Made by a program: the position numbers and the translations under genes. Shown here piece after piece: positions 12,601-24,721 of a stretch of 64,000 nt of DNA (the stretch's first letter is position 1; each line of letters starts with the position of its first letter). The notes beneath the pieces are model-generated. The model was not told where the DNA came from. It saw nothing but the letters and a program-made list of their open reading frames with translations, and ran no database searches. The stretch lies in assembly GCF_027579695.1 (NCBI RefSeq), contig NC_083577.1:43192198-43256197 (forward strand), read 5' to 3'. The DNA is from Neoarius graeffei. Its lineage: Eukaryota > Chordata > Actinopteri > Siluriformes > Ariidae.

Positions 12601-15600
12601 AGGCAGCTTCATAAAGTGGTATTTACATTAAAAAATTATTACAATATCCACAGTTGGTTTAATGGCATATAGTCATTTTTATACCTGTAGATGTGGAAGC
12701 ATCTAGAAGCAGGTAATGCAATGTCAGAAACCATATAAGCAAGTCTCTTTGAGATACTGAACAACTTCACCAGGGCTGAGACAAACGTGGTGATTTAGCA
12801 ATGCGGTTTGCATTAATACTACAAGCTTCACTTAAATGTTAGCTATTATAAGCCTCATGTCCAATGCAAAACAAAAGAAGCAAATGTGTCATTAGCTAAT
12901 TGACGGCATTTAAGGTACGGATGAAACTGAGTAAACTTCATTTTTGGAGTAATATACTGCCAATATGATTTGCAATTTGATTGATTCATTTTCTTAACCC
13001 TCTGGGGTCCGAGGGTATTTTCTGGCACTAATGATTTTGGCATGCTTTAATGTTGTCAATTTCAACAAATCTAAGCAGTATTTCCAGTCATATTACGTTT
13101 TTCTATTCAGCACAAGTTCAGCTACAATAATCTCTATATAGTATATGCATCATGATTGTGCTTTAAAAAAATAGATAAATGAAAATGTTGTAAAAAGAAG
13201 CTTTAAAACTGTGTTGGAATGTGTGAAAAACACTACCTTACCCATCGTGACAAACCATTTTGATCACTTGACCTGATGGGATAAAGAGTTGGCAGTGGGA
13301 GGGGTGTTCACTCTTCTCATTAAATGGAATGGAATTTTTTACTCTTCTCATTGAATCCCCCTCCCACTGCCAACCCTTTATCCAAAAACAATAGGACATA
13401 CATTTTTTGATAGCCAGTTGATTGTCCAAATCAATGGAGCAGATTTAAGTTTTTGTGCTTGATACATTCCTAAGACTGAAAAGAATCACCAAGTGACCAA
13501 AACGGTTCGTCACAATGGGTAAGGTCATGTTTTTTCACACATTCCAACACAGTTCTAAAACTACTTTTTACATCTTCATTTATTTATTTTTTAAAAGTAC
13601 AATAATGACATACATACTACATATATATTATTGTAGCTGAACTTCTCACCTCATTCTCATTATCTCTAGCCGCTTTATCCTGTTCTACAGGGTCACAGGC
13701 AAGCTGGAGCCTATCCCAGCTGACTACGGGCGAAAGGCGGGGTACACCCTGGACAAGTCGCCAGATCATCACAGGGCTGACACAGACACAGACAACCATT
13801 CACACTCACATTCACACCTACAGTCAATTTAGAGTCGCCAGTTAACCTAACTTGCACGTCTTTGAGCACCCGGAGGAAACCCACGCGGACACGGGGAGAA
13901 CATGCAAACTCCACACAGAAAGGCCCTCGCCGGCCACAAGGCTCGAACCCGGACCTTCTTGCTGTGAGACGACAGCGCTAACCACTACACCACCGTGCCG
14001 CCCTGTAGCTGAACTTGTGCTGAATTAAAAAAAAAAGGTTATATGACTGAAAATACTGCTTAGATTTGTTGAAATTGACATCAGAGAATACCAAAATTAT
14101 TAGAGTACCAGAAAAAGACGAAGAAGAAAAAGAGCAAACAAGTGACAGTGCGTGTTTTATTTAGCTCCTCAAGCACGCAAATATGCACTACACCGCACAC
14201 ATATCAACCAATATGCTCATAAGAAATATTTGCACTTACGAGTTCAGCTTTGGCTGGATTGAGTCGAAGTTCAAAATGACACCACTCATCATCAGTTCTC
14301 AAGACTGAATTGAATCGCTGTCCTGAATCATCCGAAGCGCCTCCTGAGCATCAACTCCACGTGCCATCTCGCAACAAGTTTTACCTCCAAACAAGTAACT
14401 TAAACTATAGCTGACAGATTTTATCCTGTTTACAGTGGGCGTTTCCACCACAAAAGAGAAACCAATCAAAACCGAAAGAGTGAACATGATCATCATGCCA
14501 TTACCATGTGAATAGTCTTTTATGAATGGGTAAGCAGGCACTCAGCGCTCTGACTCCGGTGTGACTGAGGAAGGTGACAAGTTTTAGGTTTCATCTAATT
14601 TAGGTAATTTAAAAAATATAATATTATTTGGTAGTGGGCACATAGGAAAGTGTAAAGTATAAAGCTTCTGTCAATATGTTTATCATGCTTGTATGATAAA
14701 AACTCGAAAATATTTATCTCAATACAGGACCTACTCATTCTAAACCTGCCAAGCTTTGCCGGCGAAGCTCTCGACCCCAGGGGATTAAACATGAAAACTT
14801 TAAGGATACAGAAAAGCAGTTCCAATTAGTATCTGATCACAATACAATATGCAAGTTTTGGACTTTTTAGCTTTATATGTTTGTTATTAGTCATTTTAAT
14901 ACTGCAGTGAACTGCAGTGGTGGGATCAGTGAGACAAGTTCTAAAGCACTGGTCAGAGGTCATGAGGCATATCCAGTACCCAGGTCCACCAGGATGGCAT
15001 GCTGCTGTGTGGTGAGCTGCTTGAGCAGGTCCTGGTAGGGCGTGTCAGGAGGCTGCTGCCGCTGAGGTAGACGATGACGCAGGCGATACTGCTGAGAGAG
15101 GAGCAGCCACACCTCACCTCGCCGACATTTTGGGACACCTTTACACAAAACCACACATGTGCATGAATACACAGAAGGTTGTACAGGATTAACGGATTTA
15201 TTTCTGTTGAACGGACCAGCAAGAAATCTGATATTGATAGATACTGATACAATAGCTTCTGTATGATAATGTGAGTAGGGGTAATATTGCAATTACCCTG
15301 GCAGAGAGCAGTGTGGATCTCGTCTTTGTCCCACTGCACTTTGGTCCTGCAAGGCACATTCAGCTTTTTCTCCCACAGAGCCTGCACCTCTGTAGGACAC
15401 TCCCCCACCTCCTGGTAGTCCAGCTTCATCTTACGGATGTGCAGCTCATCTCGGCTAGCTAAATATGAAGCGTACACACATACAAACTCTCAGTTGTCAA
15501 TCTCCCACCCTAATTTCACAGCAATGCTGAATAAGATAACAGTTTAGTAGAAAAGCCACTCAGATCAGATCAGTTAAGGCAACAGAGCTAAGAACAGGTA

Positions 15601-17803
15601 CATGGCCATCAGTAGGCCCGTTATCTACTGTCCCCGTAAGGACAGAACAGTTAGAGATGCCAAATAATGAACCTCTTGTGTTCTTGCTCTGGCATAAGCA
15701 TTTCTACTTCTAACATTAGCAGGAGAAAATGGCACTTAAAGGTCCCATGGCATGGTGGTTTGTTGATGCTTTAAACGGGCTCGTGGAGGTTTCCGGATGT
15801 TATATCCGCAGCCTTTCTCAAAATGAACCCTCGGCAAGTAGATATAGCCTCCTGGGAGAAAGCCCCATTTCAGCGCTTTTCCCAGTGCATCGTTTCGCTA
15901 ATGAGAAGCAGGAGGCGGGGAAGGGTAGAGGGTGGGGGCGGGTCTTATCATTAATATTCACGACATGTAAACGTGTTACCTCTGATTGGCTAACAGCACT
16001 GTGACGCTACCTCCAGTGGGTCAGAACAAGCGGATGTGGGTGTCTTACTATGGCGAGAGAGAAGGAACAAACCGCGAAGGGAAAAATACCGCGCGCTGAC
16101 GTCATTAAGGTGCGACGCGAGGAAATAAAATAAATTCAACAAATGTTTGGGTTTTTACTGAACAAACAAACAAATAAAATGAACGAGTGACTTAAAAAAA
16201 AGAATGTGGGTGTCTTTGTAAAAACTGTTTTGATTGGCTATTATAACAGAGCATGCTGCATGCTTTTTGGTTTTGTAGCGCAGAGTACCTGGCTAACTGC
16301 AGGAAGCGGTTAGCTGCACAGCTAATGTAGCCATTGCAAGGCTAACGTGGCACCGATTTTAAAACACGGCAAAACATAAGTTCATAAGTTACAGTCAATT
16401 TCCAGACTAAACTCAGTTTAACAGAGCATGCTGCATGTTTTTTGGTTTTGTAGCGCAGAGTACCTGACTAACTGCAGGAAGCGGTTAGCTGCACAGCTAA
16501 TGTAGCCATTGCAAGGCTAACGTGGCACCGATTTTAAAACACGGCAAAACATAAGCTCATAAGTTACAGTCAATTTCCAGACTAAACTCAGTTTAACAGA
16601 GCATGCTGCATGCTTTTTGGTTTTGTAGCGCAGAGTACCTGGCTAACTGCAGGAAGCGGTTAGCTGCACAGCTAATGTAGCCATTGCAAGGCTAACATGG
16701 CACCGATTTTAAAACACGGCAAAACGACTTAGTTATACACTTACTTGTTCGGTGTTTGTGGCTGATGCGGCAGGGATGCTTGGTACGGACCCAGGCTTCA
16801 GTGACAGTTGATGTGCAAAACCTGCCCTGTACTGTCCCAAGTTGTGGAAACATTCATCAGGAAAATGCTTCCGACAAACATACACCGTCTTAGGTAGACT
16901 CGACGGCGTATTATTGGAGTAAATAAAATTAAGCCACTGCGTCTTCAGGGGCTCTCCCGTCGGCAGTAAAAACAGACTCCTTTCTGTGTTGTCACATCCA
17001 TGTACAGCGCAACTTCCATGTTTGGTGGCAACTTTTGAGCTGGGCGGGCAATCCATACAGTGGGTGGGAATCCAGAGGGGGGGCGTGGGGATCATCTCCC
17101 TTGCTGACGTGGGCAAGGGAAGAGTTTATCAACGCACCGTTTTGACGCGCCATTCTCAAATGTTGGACATAGTTTGGTTTACACATTATGAAATTTCTAG
17201 CCACTGGGGTGACTTAAGAAGGTCAGAGGAACTCATTTTAACGTTAAAAAACCTCAGAAAGTGAAAATTTCATGCCATGGGACCTTTAAGCATCTACTGC
17301 AGCTGTACTAATATCTACAATATGCAATGCATTTAGAACGTATTAAGCTTCTACTTAAAAAATATCAAACTTTTCAACAAGACAATCAGGCAAATATGGA
17401 TGAGACAAGCAAATGACTAAAATGCACTCTTCTGTTTGGTTAACACACATTTGAATTTTGCAGTTAGTTAATCTGCTCAAGATGAATTGCAGTCTTTTAA
17501 TCTCTGCTTGTGAGTCAATATACTGGCATGCCATTGGTTAAAGGCAAACAAAACCCAAAAAAAACCTCCTTTATACTGAAAGATAATATCCATACAAGAC
17601 AAGTTCAAGTGTTCACTTGTTCATATTTGTACCTGTATACTGTGTACAGATTTTATTTTAAAAGAAAAACAGCGTCCCTGGGTGCTGCCATCTCACTCTC
17701 TCCAAGGTTCAAATATCGCGCTGGGAGTACAAATTATGCAAGAGAATACAAGATTGTAACGTCACTTACCCACCACATGACGTACCGAGGCTGAGATCTA
17801 GTG

Positions 17804-17856
<53 letters not shown>

Positions 17857-20244
17857 CACATTTTATATATACATATACATACATACACATACAGTGGTGC
17901 TTGAAAGTTTGTGAACCCTTTAGAATTTTCTATATTTCTGCATAAATATGGCCTAAAACATCATCAGGTTTTCACACAAGTCCAAAAAGTAGATAAAGAG
18001 AACCCAGTTAAACAAATGAGACAAAAATATTATACTTGGTCATTTATTTATTGAGGAAAATGATCCAATATTACATATCTGTGAGTGGCAAAAGTATGTG
18101 AACCTTTGCTTTCAGTATCTGGTGTGACCCCCTTGTGCAGCAATAACTGCAACTAAACGTTTCCGGTAACTGTTGATCAGTCCTGCACACCGGCTTGGAG
18201 GAATTTTAGCCCATTCCTCCGTACAGAACAGCTTCAACTCTGGGATGTTGGTGGGTTTCCTCACATGAACTGCTCGCTTCAGGTCCTTCCAGAACATTTC
18301 CATTGGATTAAGGTCAGGACTTTGACTTGACCATTCCAAAACATTAACTTTATTCTTCTTTAACCATGCTTTGGTAGAACGACTTGTGTGCTTAGGGTCG
18401 TTGTCTTGCTGCATGACCCACCTTCTCTTGAGATTCAGTTCATGGACAGATGTCCTGACATTTTCCTTTAGAATTCGCTGGTATAATTCGGAATTCATTG
18501 TTCCATCGATGATGGCAAGCCTGGCCCAGATGCAGCAAAACAGGCCCAAACCATGATACTACCACCACCATGTTTCACAGATGGGATAAGGTTCTTATGC
18601 TGGAATGCAGTGTTTTCCTTTCTCCAAATATAACGCTTCTCATTTAAACCAACAAGTTCTATTTTGGTCTCATCCATCCACAAAACATTTTTCCAATAGC
18701 CTTCTGGCTTATCCACGTGATCTTTAGCAAACTGCAGATGAGCAGCAATGTTCTTTTTGGAGAGCAGTGGCTTTCTCCTTGCAACCCTGCCATGCACACC
18801 ATTGTTGTTCAGTGTTCTCCTGATGGTGGACTCATGAACATTAACATTAGCCAATGTGAGAGAGGCCTTCAGTTGCTTAGAAGTTACCCTGGGGTCCTTT
18901 GTGACCTCGCCGACTATTACACGCCTTGCTCTTGGAGTGATCTTTGTTGGTCGACCACTCCTGGGGAGGGTAACAATGGTCTTGAATTTCCTCCATTTGT
19001 ACACAATCTACCTGATTATGGATTGGTGGAGTCCAAACTCTTTAGAGATGGTTTTGTAACCTTTTCCAGCCTAATGAGCATCAACAACGCTTTTTCTGAG
19101 GTCCTCAGAAATCTCCTCTGTTCATGCCATGATACACTTCCACAAACATGTGTTGTGAAGATCAGACTTTGATAGATCCCTGTCCTTTAAATAAAACAGG
19201 GTGCCCACTCACACCTGATTGTCATCCCATTGATTGAAAACACCTGACTCTAATTTCACCTTCAAATTAACTGCTAATCCTAGAGGTTCACATACTTTTG
19301 CCACTCACAGATATGTAATATTGGATTATTTCTCTCAATAAGTTAATGACCAAGTATAATATTTTTGTCTCATTTGTTTAACTGGGTTCTCTTTATCTAC
19401 TTTTAGGACTTGTGTGAAAATCTGATGATGTTTTAGGCCATATTTATGCAGAAATATAGAAAATTCTAAAAGGGTTGACAAACTTTCAAGCACCACTGTA
19501 CATACACACATGGCCAAAAGTTTTGAGACTGACACAAATTTTGGTTTTTCACAAAGTTTGCTGCTTCACTGGTTTTAGATCTTTTTGTCAGATGTTTCTG
19601 TGGTATACTGAAGTACAATTATAAGAATTTAAGTTTCAAAGGCTTTTATTGAAAAATACATCAAGTTTATGCAGAGAGTCAATATTTACAGTGTTGACCC
19701 TTCTTTTTCAAGACTCCTGCTATTCGCCCTGGCATGCCGGATATCAACTTCTGGGCCAAATCCTGACTGATGGCAACCCATTCTTGCACACGCACACACG
19801 TAAACAGAGAGCACACACATACCCAGCTTTTGGAAGCCTTTTGCTGCCTATAAACATTACATCACTGGCTACACATAGTGTTTAGGGTTTTTTTTTCTTG
19901 TTTGTTTTCCAAAAAATGTAAATTTCCTTCTATTTTTAATGACATTCTTGTTTGGTTTTATTCACTGAGAAAAGTTATCTTTTTAGACCACAAGAATTGC
20001 ACTGCTATGACAACAAGCATTATTTTACGAGTATCTGTGTCAATACTGTGTATGCGTTATCTAGCTGAGTGAGATTCACACGCCATAAAATTGAAGTCTG
20101 TTGATTCGCATATTTTATTGCCAGTAGAAATCACATGGTTACAGAAAATTTCTGATTAGATTTTTAGAATTATAAGACTTTGGTCACATATACATTACAG
20201 CACAGTGAATTTCTCTCTCTGCAATTAATCCATCTGAAGCAGTG

Positions 20245-20291
<47 letters not shown>

Positions 20292-23200
20292 GTGGTACGC
20301 GGGGATTTATTTATTTATTTTTTTAAATGGCTCTGTGTTACTGAGGTAAATGGCGTTTGTGTGTGTGGTTACGTCACAAGCAGATATCCAGTTTCAGTGC
20401 AAATGGCTGCATCCAGGTAAGCCTATTTTTAGCAAGATCATAACTTTTAAAATGAATAAATTGCTATAAAGTTTGATTTTTCATTTAAATGTTCGGGGGG
20501 CACATCAGGGCACTTACCGTGATCGGCAAACGGCATTTATTTTGGGGTTTTGTTTAACTTTAAAGGCGCGGCAGACTGTTCATATATAGCCAAGCCTTTC
20601 CTCCCTTTCTTACCTTCTGCTCAAAACAAGCATTTTCAGTTTCTGCCGTCCTCGACATGGGTGACTCAGACACATAAATGCATGATGTGAAGCATAGAGA
20701 AGAGGGGAATGGAAGAGTGTGGCTGTCACTTGAGGAAAAAGATTACTGTGACCATTTGTAGCCAATAGAGGGCAATATTTTACAAATAAATTTAAATCCA
20801 TCTAAAGATTTAAAGTGCAAAACATAATCCATGACTGTCAATACACTTAATAGTAATAAGTGAATTCCTCTTCTATGCAAAGTTTCTATACAAACTGTAT
20901 GATGCAGGTGGCATGTCAATGATGATACTTTCCTACAGATATGCAAACTTAATCCAACTTTGCTTTCCAGGGTAAATATACACTGCCCAGCAAAAAAATA
21001 AAAATAAAAAATAATCCAACCCAACCCCTCGCGCACACAAATATTTCGCTGAACCGCATTTAGGTTTGATTAGCAGCCATTCACTGTGGTATTGTTTCAA
21101 CAACCTTATGCAACATCACAACATATATTTCCATGCTGAGATGAATTAATTTTATGCTGAGAGCTTGTCTTGATGACAGGAGAGTTGAACCACATCCGTA
21201 AAGTCTTCACCAGCACATCCTAAAGACTTTCACAGGGGTTAAGGTCAGGACTCCTGACCTTAATTGTGACCAGTTCATGCGTGAAAATGATTCCTCATGC
21301 TCCCTAACTATCCTTATGCCCTTTTATGTCCGTGCCATCAGGGAAGAAAAAAAACAAACATTGATGGGATAACCTGGTCACATTCAGTAAATGCAGGTCA
21401 TCAGTTTACTTCATTTTATTGCTGTATAATGCTGCTGAGCCTCAACCTGACCAACTGAATTAACCCCACATCATAACACAGTCTCCAGAAGCTTGTACAG
21501 TGGCCACTATGTATGATGGGTTTGTCACTTCACGAGCTTCCCTTCTTACGCTGATGCTCTGGAATAGGGTAAATATGGACTCCTCAGACCACATGACCTT
21601 TTTCCATTGCTCCAGTGTCCAATCTTCATGCTCCTTAGCAGCCTGAAGTCTTTTCATCCAATTAGCCTCACTAACAAGTGGTGTTCTCATGGGCACACAG
21701 CTGTTTAGTTCCAATCCTGCGAGTTCCCATTGCATTGTGCATGTGGAAATGATCTTACTTTCACTATTAAATATAGCCATGAGTTCTGTACATTTTTTTT
21801 TTAACAATTCAACTTCAAGTAATCTCTGATCACGGTCAGTCAAGATTTTTTTCTGACCACATTTCTTCTGTGAAGTTCATCACTATCCTTCTAGGTTTTA
21901 CTAATATGTTGGACAATTCTTAACCAAATTCCAGTCATTTCAGCAATCTCCTTAGTTGTTTTCTTGGCTTGATGCAGGCCAATTGTTTGACCTTTCTGAA
22001 ACACAATAACGTTTTTTCCATGACCATGGGACACGTCTTCTGACATGGTTGTTTAAGAAATGAGAAGCTACTCACTGCATCAGTTAGGGTTAAAAGAATT
22101 GTTGCCAGCTGAACATATTACTCGCTGCAGTAATTATCCAATCAATGGCTCTTAAAGAGGAATTGAAGTCATTTTTAAACTTGCTTTATTTCTTAATTAA
22201 CGTGTTATTCAATTAAATTTTGGGTTTTATTAACCTTATATCGTGACTCATATTGGCATATTATATTACACTTATCGGCCTTTTGGGTTTTTAGCCATGT
22301 TGAATGTAGTTCGTATGGTCCATGGCAGGTGTTGCTTATCCGCACGATCTTCACGAGACTTGTGCGAGACTTCAAACGTGAAGTGTCAGCGCCGCCATTT
22401 TGAAAACTGTTTACATAGAGGCCAGATCACCATATCATTCCAATTTAGATTAATTTTGAGATTTGCCAGCTTCATCAGTGATGGAGATTATTCCATACGA
22501 CTTCGAACCAACGTGGAGTAGAGAAAAGTTGGAAAGACGACAGGATAAGGACTAGTCTGTCGCGCTGGTATTTACGTCATTACTCTCGCACAATTAAAAC
22601 GTGCCAGATCAGGCGGCTGGTGGGTTTTCAAAATAATAAATACATGCATGTATTTTTGTGATAAATACATATTATACTGAGCGCATTTCCCACATAATCC
22701 TTACTAAGGTTTTGGACAGCATTACAAAATGGCGTCCCCACTATATAGTGAGTAGGGAGCGATTTCGGACGCAGGGAAAACTTCTGGCTTGATTATGTCA
22801 GCATTCGAAGGAGGGCGCGTGCGTCTTTTGACAACGTTGGCAGATGTTGGTCACTTTGATTTCCACTGTACATTTTACTTCCATCCTATGAAGTCTCGCG
22901 CAGGTCTCAGCAAATCTCGTTTACAGCCATTGCTTTGACATATGGACTGATATATTACATAGCATATTTCAAACACTCATAACCTGCTATAGCAGTGACA
23001 AAATAGCTGCCAGAAATGCATTCCTACATTTTATAAAATGAGATAAATAGAATTTTGAGAATAAAAAAAATTTGCCTTCAGTTCCCCTTTAACTATTTGC
23101 TTATTTAAATTCAAATGGCGACTTTTTTTGACCAGGCAGTGTATCTTTGTGATAGAATCGCAAACAGATGCAACAGCATTCATGCCAACAGGAGAAAGCC

Positions 23201-24670
23201 AAACAACTTCTTGAAAGTAACTGGGCCTCTGTTATTTTGCACCCTATGAGGAATAACAGACACTACAGTGACATTATTGTGTGTGTGTGGGGGGGGGGGC
23301 AGGAAACAGTGGCAAATGGGCAAGCACACAGAGTACACAATGTTTCTAGTGCATATGACTATTATATATAGTAGTGTAGTAATATGTAAAAGGTAAAGGA
23401 TGCTGTCAGGCAGGTCAGGCAATATGTATGTGTCAATGTGCCTGTTTTACACTAACCCTCCAAACGCTGGTTCTCCTTCTCCATGCGGAGGAGGAGAATC
23501 TGTTGGTGGATGGCCTTCTTCCACAGACCTCTATAATCAGCAGTGGTGTGGCGTCCGCTCTCTCCTCTCAGGCTCTGAGTGGAGGAGAGCAGCCCGGATA
23601 GGGGGTCCTGGTCCAGTTGTACAGCACGGGGAGAAAGCGGCAGCAGCTCACAGCCATCCATATCTACAAGAATCAACCATTACACACACTCACTCATAGT
23701 ATAGTTCAGTTAAAGGGATTATTTAGTGTTTCATCTCTGTCTACAGAATCTGTAGTGCAAGTCTATTTACCACTAACAACATATTTCACATTCTTCCCCT
23801 TACTAAGGGAAAAAAAAAAACACCAACATTGTTAGGGCAGTCAATAAGTGTTTATGCAAAGCATTTTTTTCATTAAAGTTATTATGAAGGCTTCACAGTC
23901 GAACTTTTGCTCCTAGACTTCTTTTTCAAGTCCAAGAGCTTGTTGTTTACCATGTGGCACTGGTGGTGCTCGGATTCCACAAAACCTTTAGAAGAGTATA
24001 ATTACCCAGAATTACTTTTTAACAAATTGTCCCAGTGTTGGAAAGTTACAAAATAAAAGCAATCAACATCCTTCCATGTATGTCTAATCATTGTTACTTT
24101 GAATTCATGTTACACTGTACATTTTAACTATTTATTGATAGAATTCAGCGACTCCCGAGTAAAACATTTTCAAGTAAAAAGTTTTTGGCTTTTTTTTCCA
24201 AGTACTGAATGAAATTACTATCCATGAAGACTTTCCAGACAATAGATATGGGGTAGATAAAAATTAAACTGAAAAACACCAAGTATTGCTTGAGGAACTG
24301 GTCGAATAATCCAGCGAGGCTACATTCCTGTCCTCGAGGAGATGTGCAGTGTGTCGAAACTGATGCACTGCTTTGATGTACTTAAGGTAAGCAGTTCTAC
24401 AAACACAAAGTTCAACTCTGGCATAAAGTAAAATTAGCTGGTTGATTTGGATGTTAACAATATATTTGGGAGAAATGTTGTGTCTGTACACACATTTGTT
24501 CGTGTATGTTTACACACCAGCCTTGTGCATAGAGGCTGAGGCTTTGTTCATGGGTGAAGCCACCCTCAGGAAAATCTTCTGACGCCAAGACACTCTGCGT
24601 GGAGTCACTGCAGTCAACGAGTCAGTGCTGCAGCCGGACAGCCTCCTGTTTCTGTCCTCTCCATTACTGT

Positions 24671-24721
<51 letters not shown>

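Larger units (their letters stand above)
15740..17285 (-). mobile_element. TTAA-flanked T2/Kolobok-like element encoding a THAP domain
   Basis: Flanked by TTAA at 15736-15739 and 17286-17289, with inverted ends aggtcccatggcatg / catgccatgggacct. It encodes a THAP exon (16745-17116) and contains a 175-bp tandem array. TTAA targets plus THAP point to the Kolobok/T2 group by known family traits. No DDE transposase domain was seen, so it is probably non-autonomous. Confidence 0.85.
20981..23141 (-). mobile_element. Tc1-like element interrupted by a TTAA MITE
   Basis: Ends cactgcccagcaaaaaaa and tttttttgaccaggcagtg (inverted) with flanking TA. The minus strand carries a decayed Tc1 transposase. 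A 933-bp TTAA-flanked element (22156-23088) is inserted near the right end, which explains the 2.16-kb length. Confidence 0.85.

Noticed and set aside
13238-13429. Short ORF in the palindrome
   Set aside because: Open only because of the inverted repeat; no start context or homology.
16246-16725. 175-bp tandem array as a centromeric satellite
   Set aside because: Fewer than three copies and contained wholly within one TTAA transposon.
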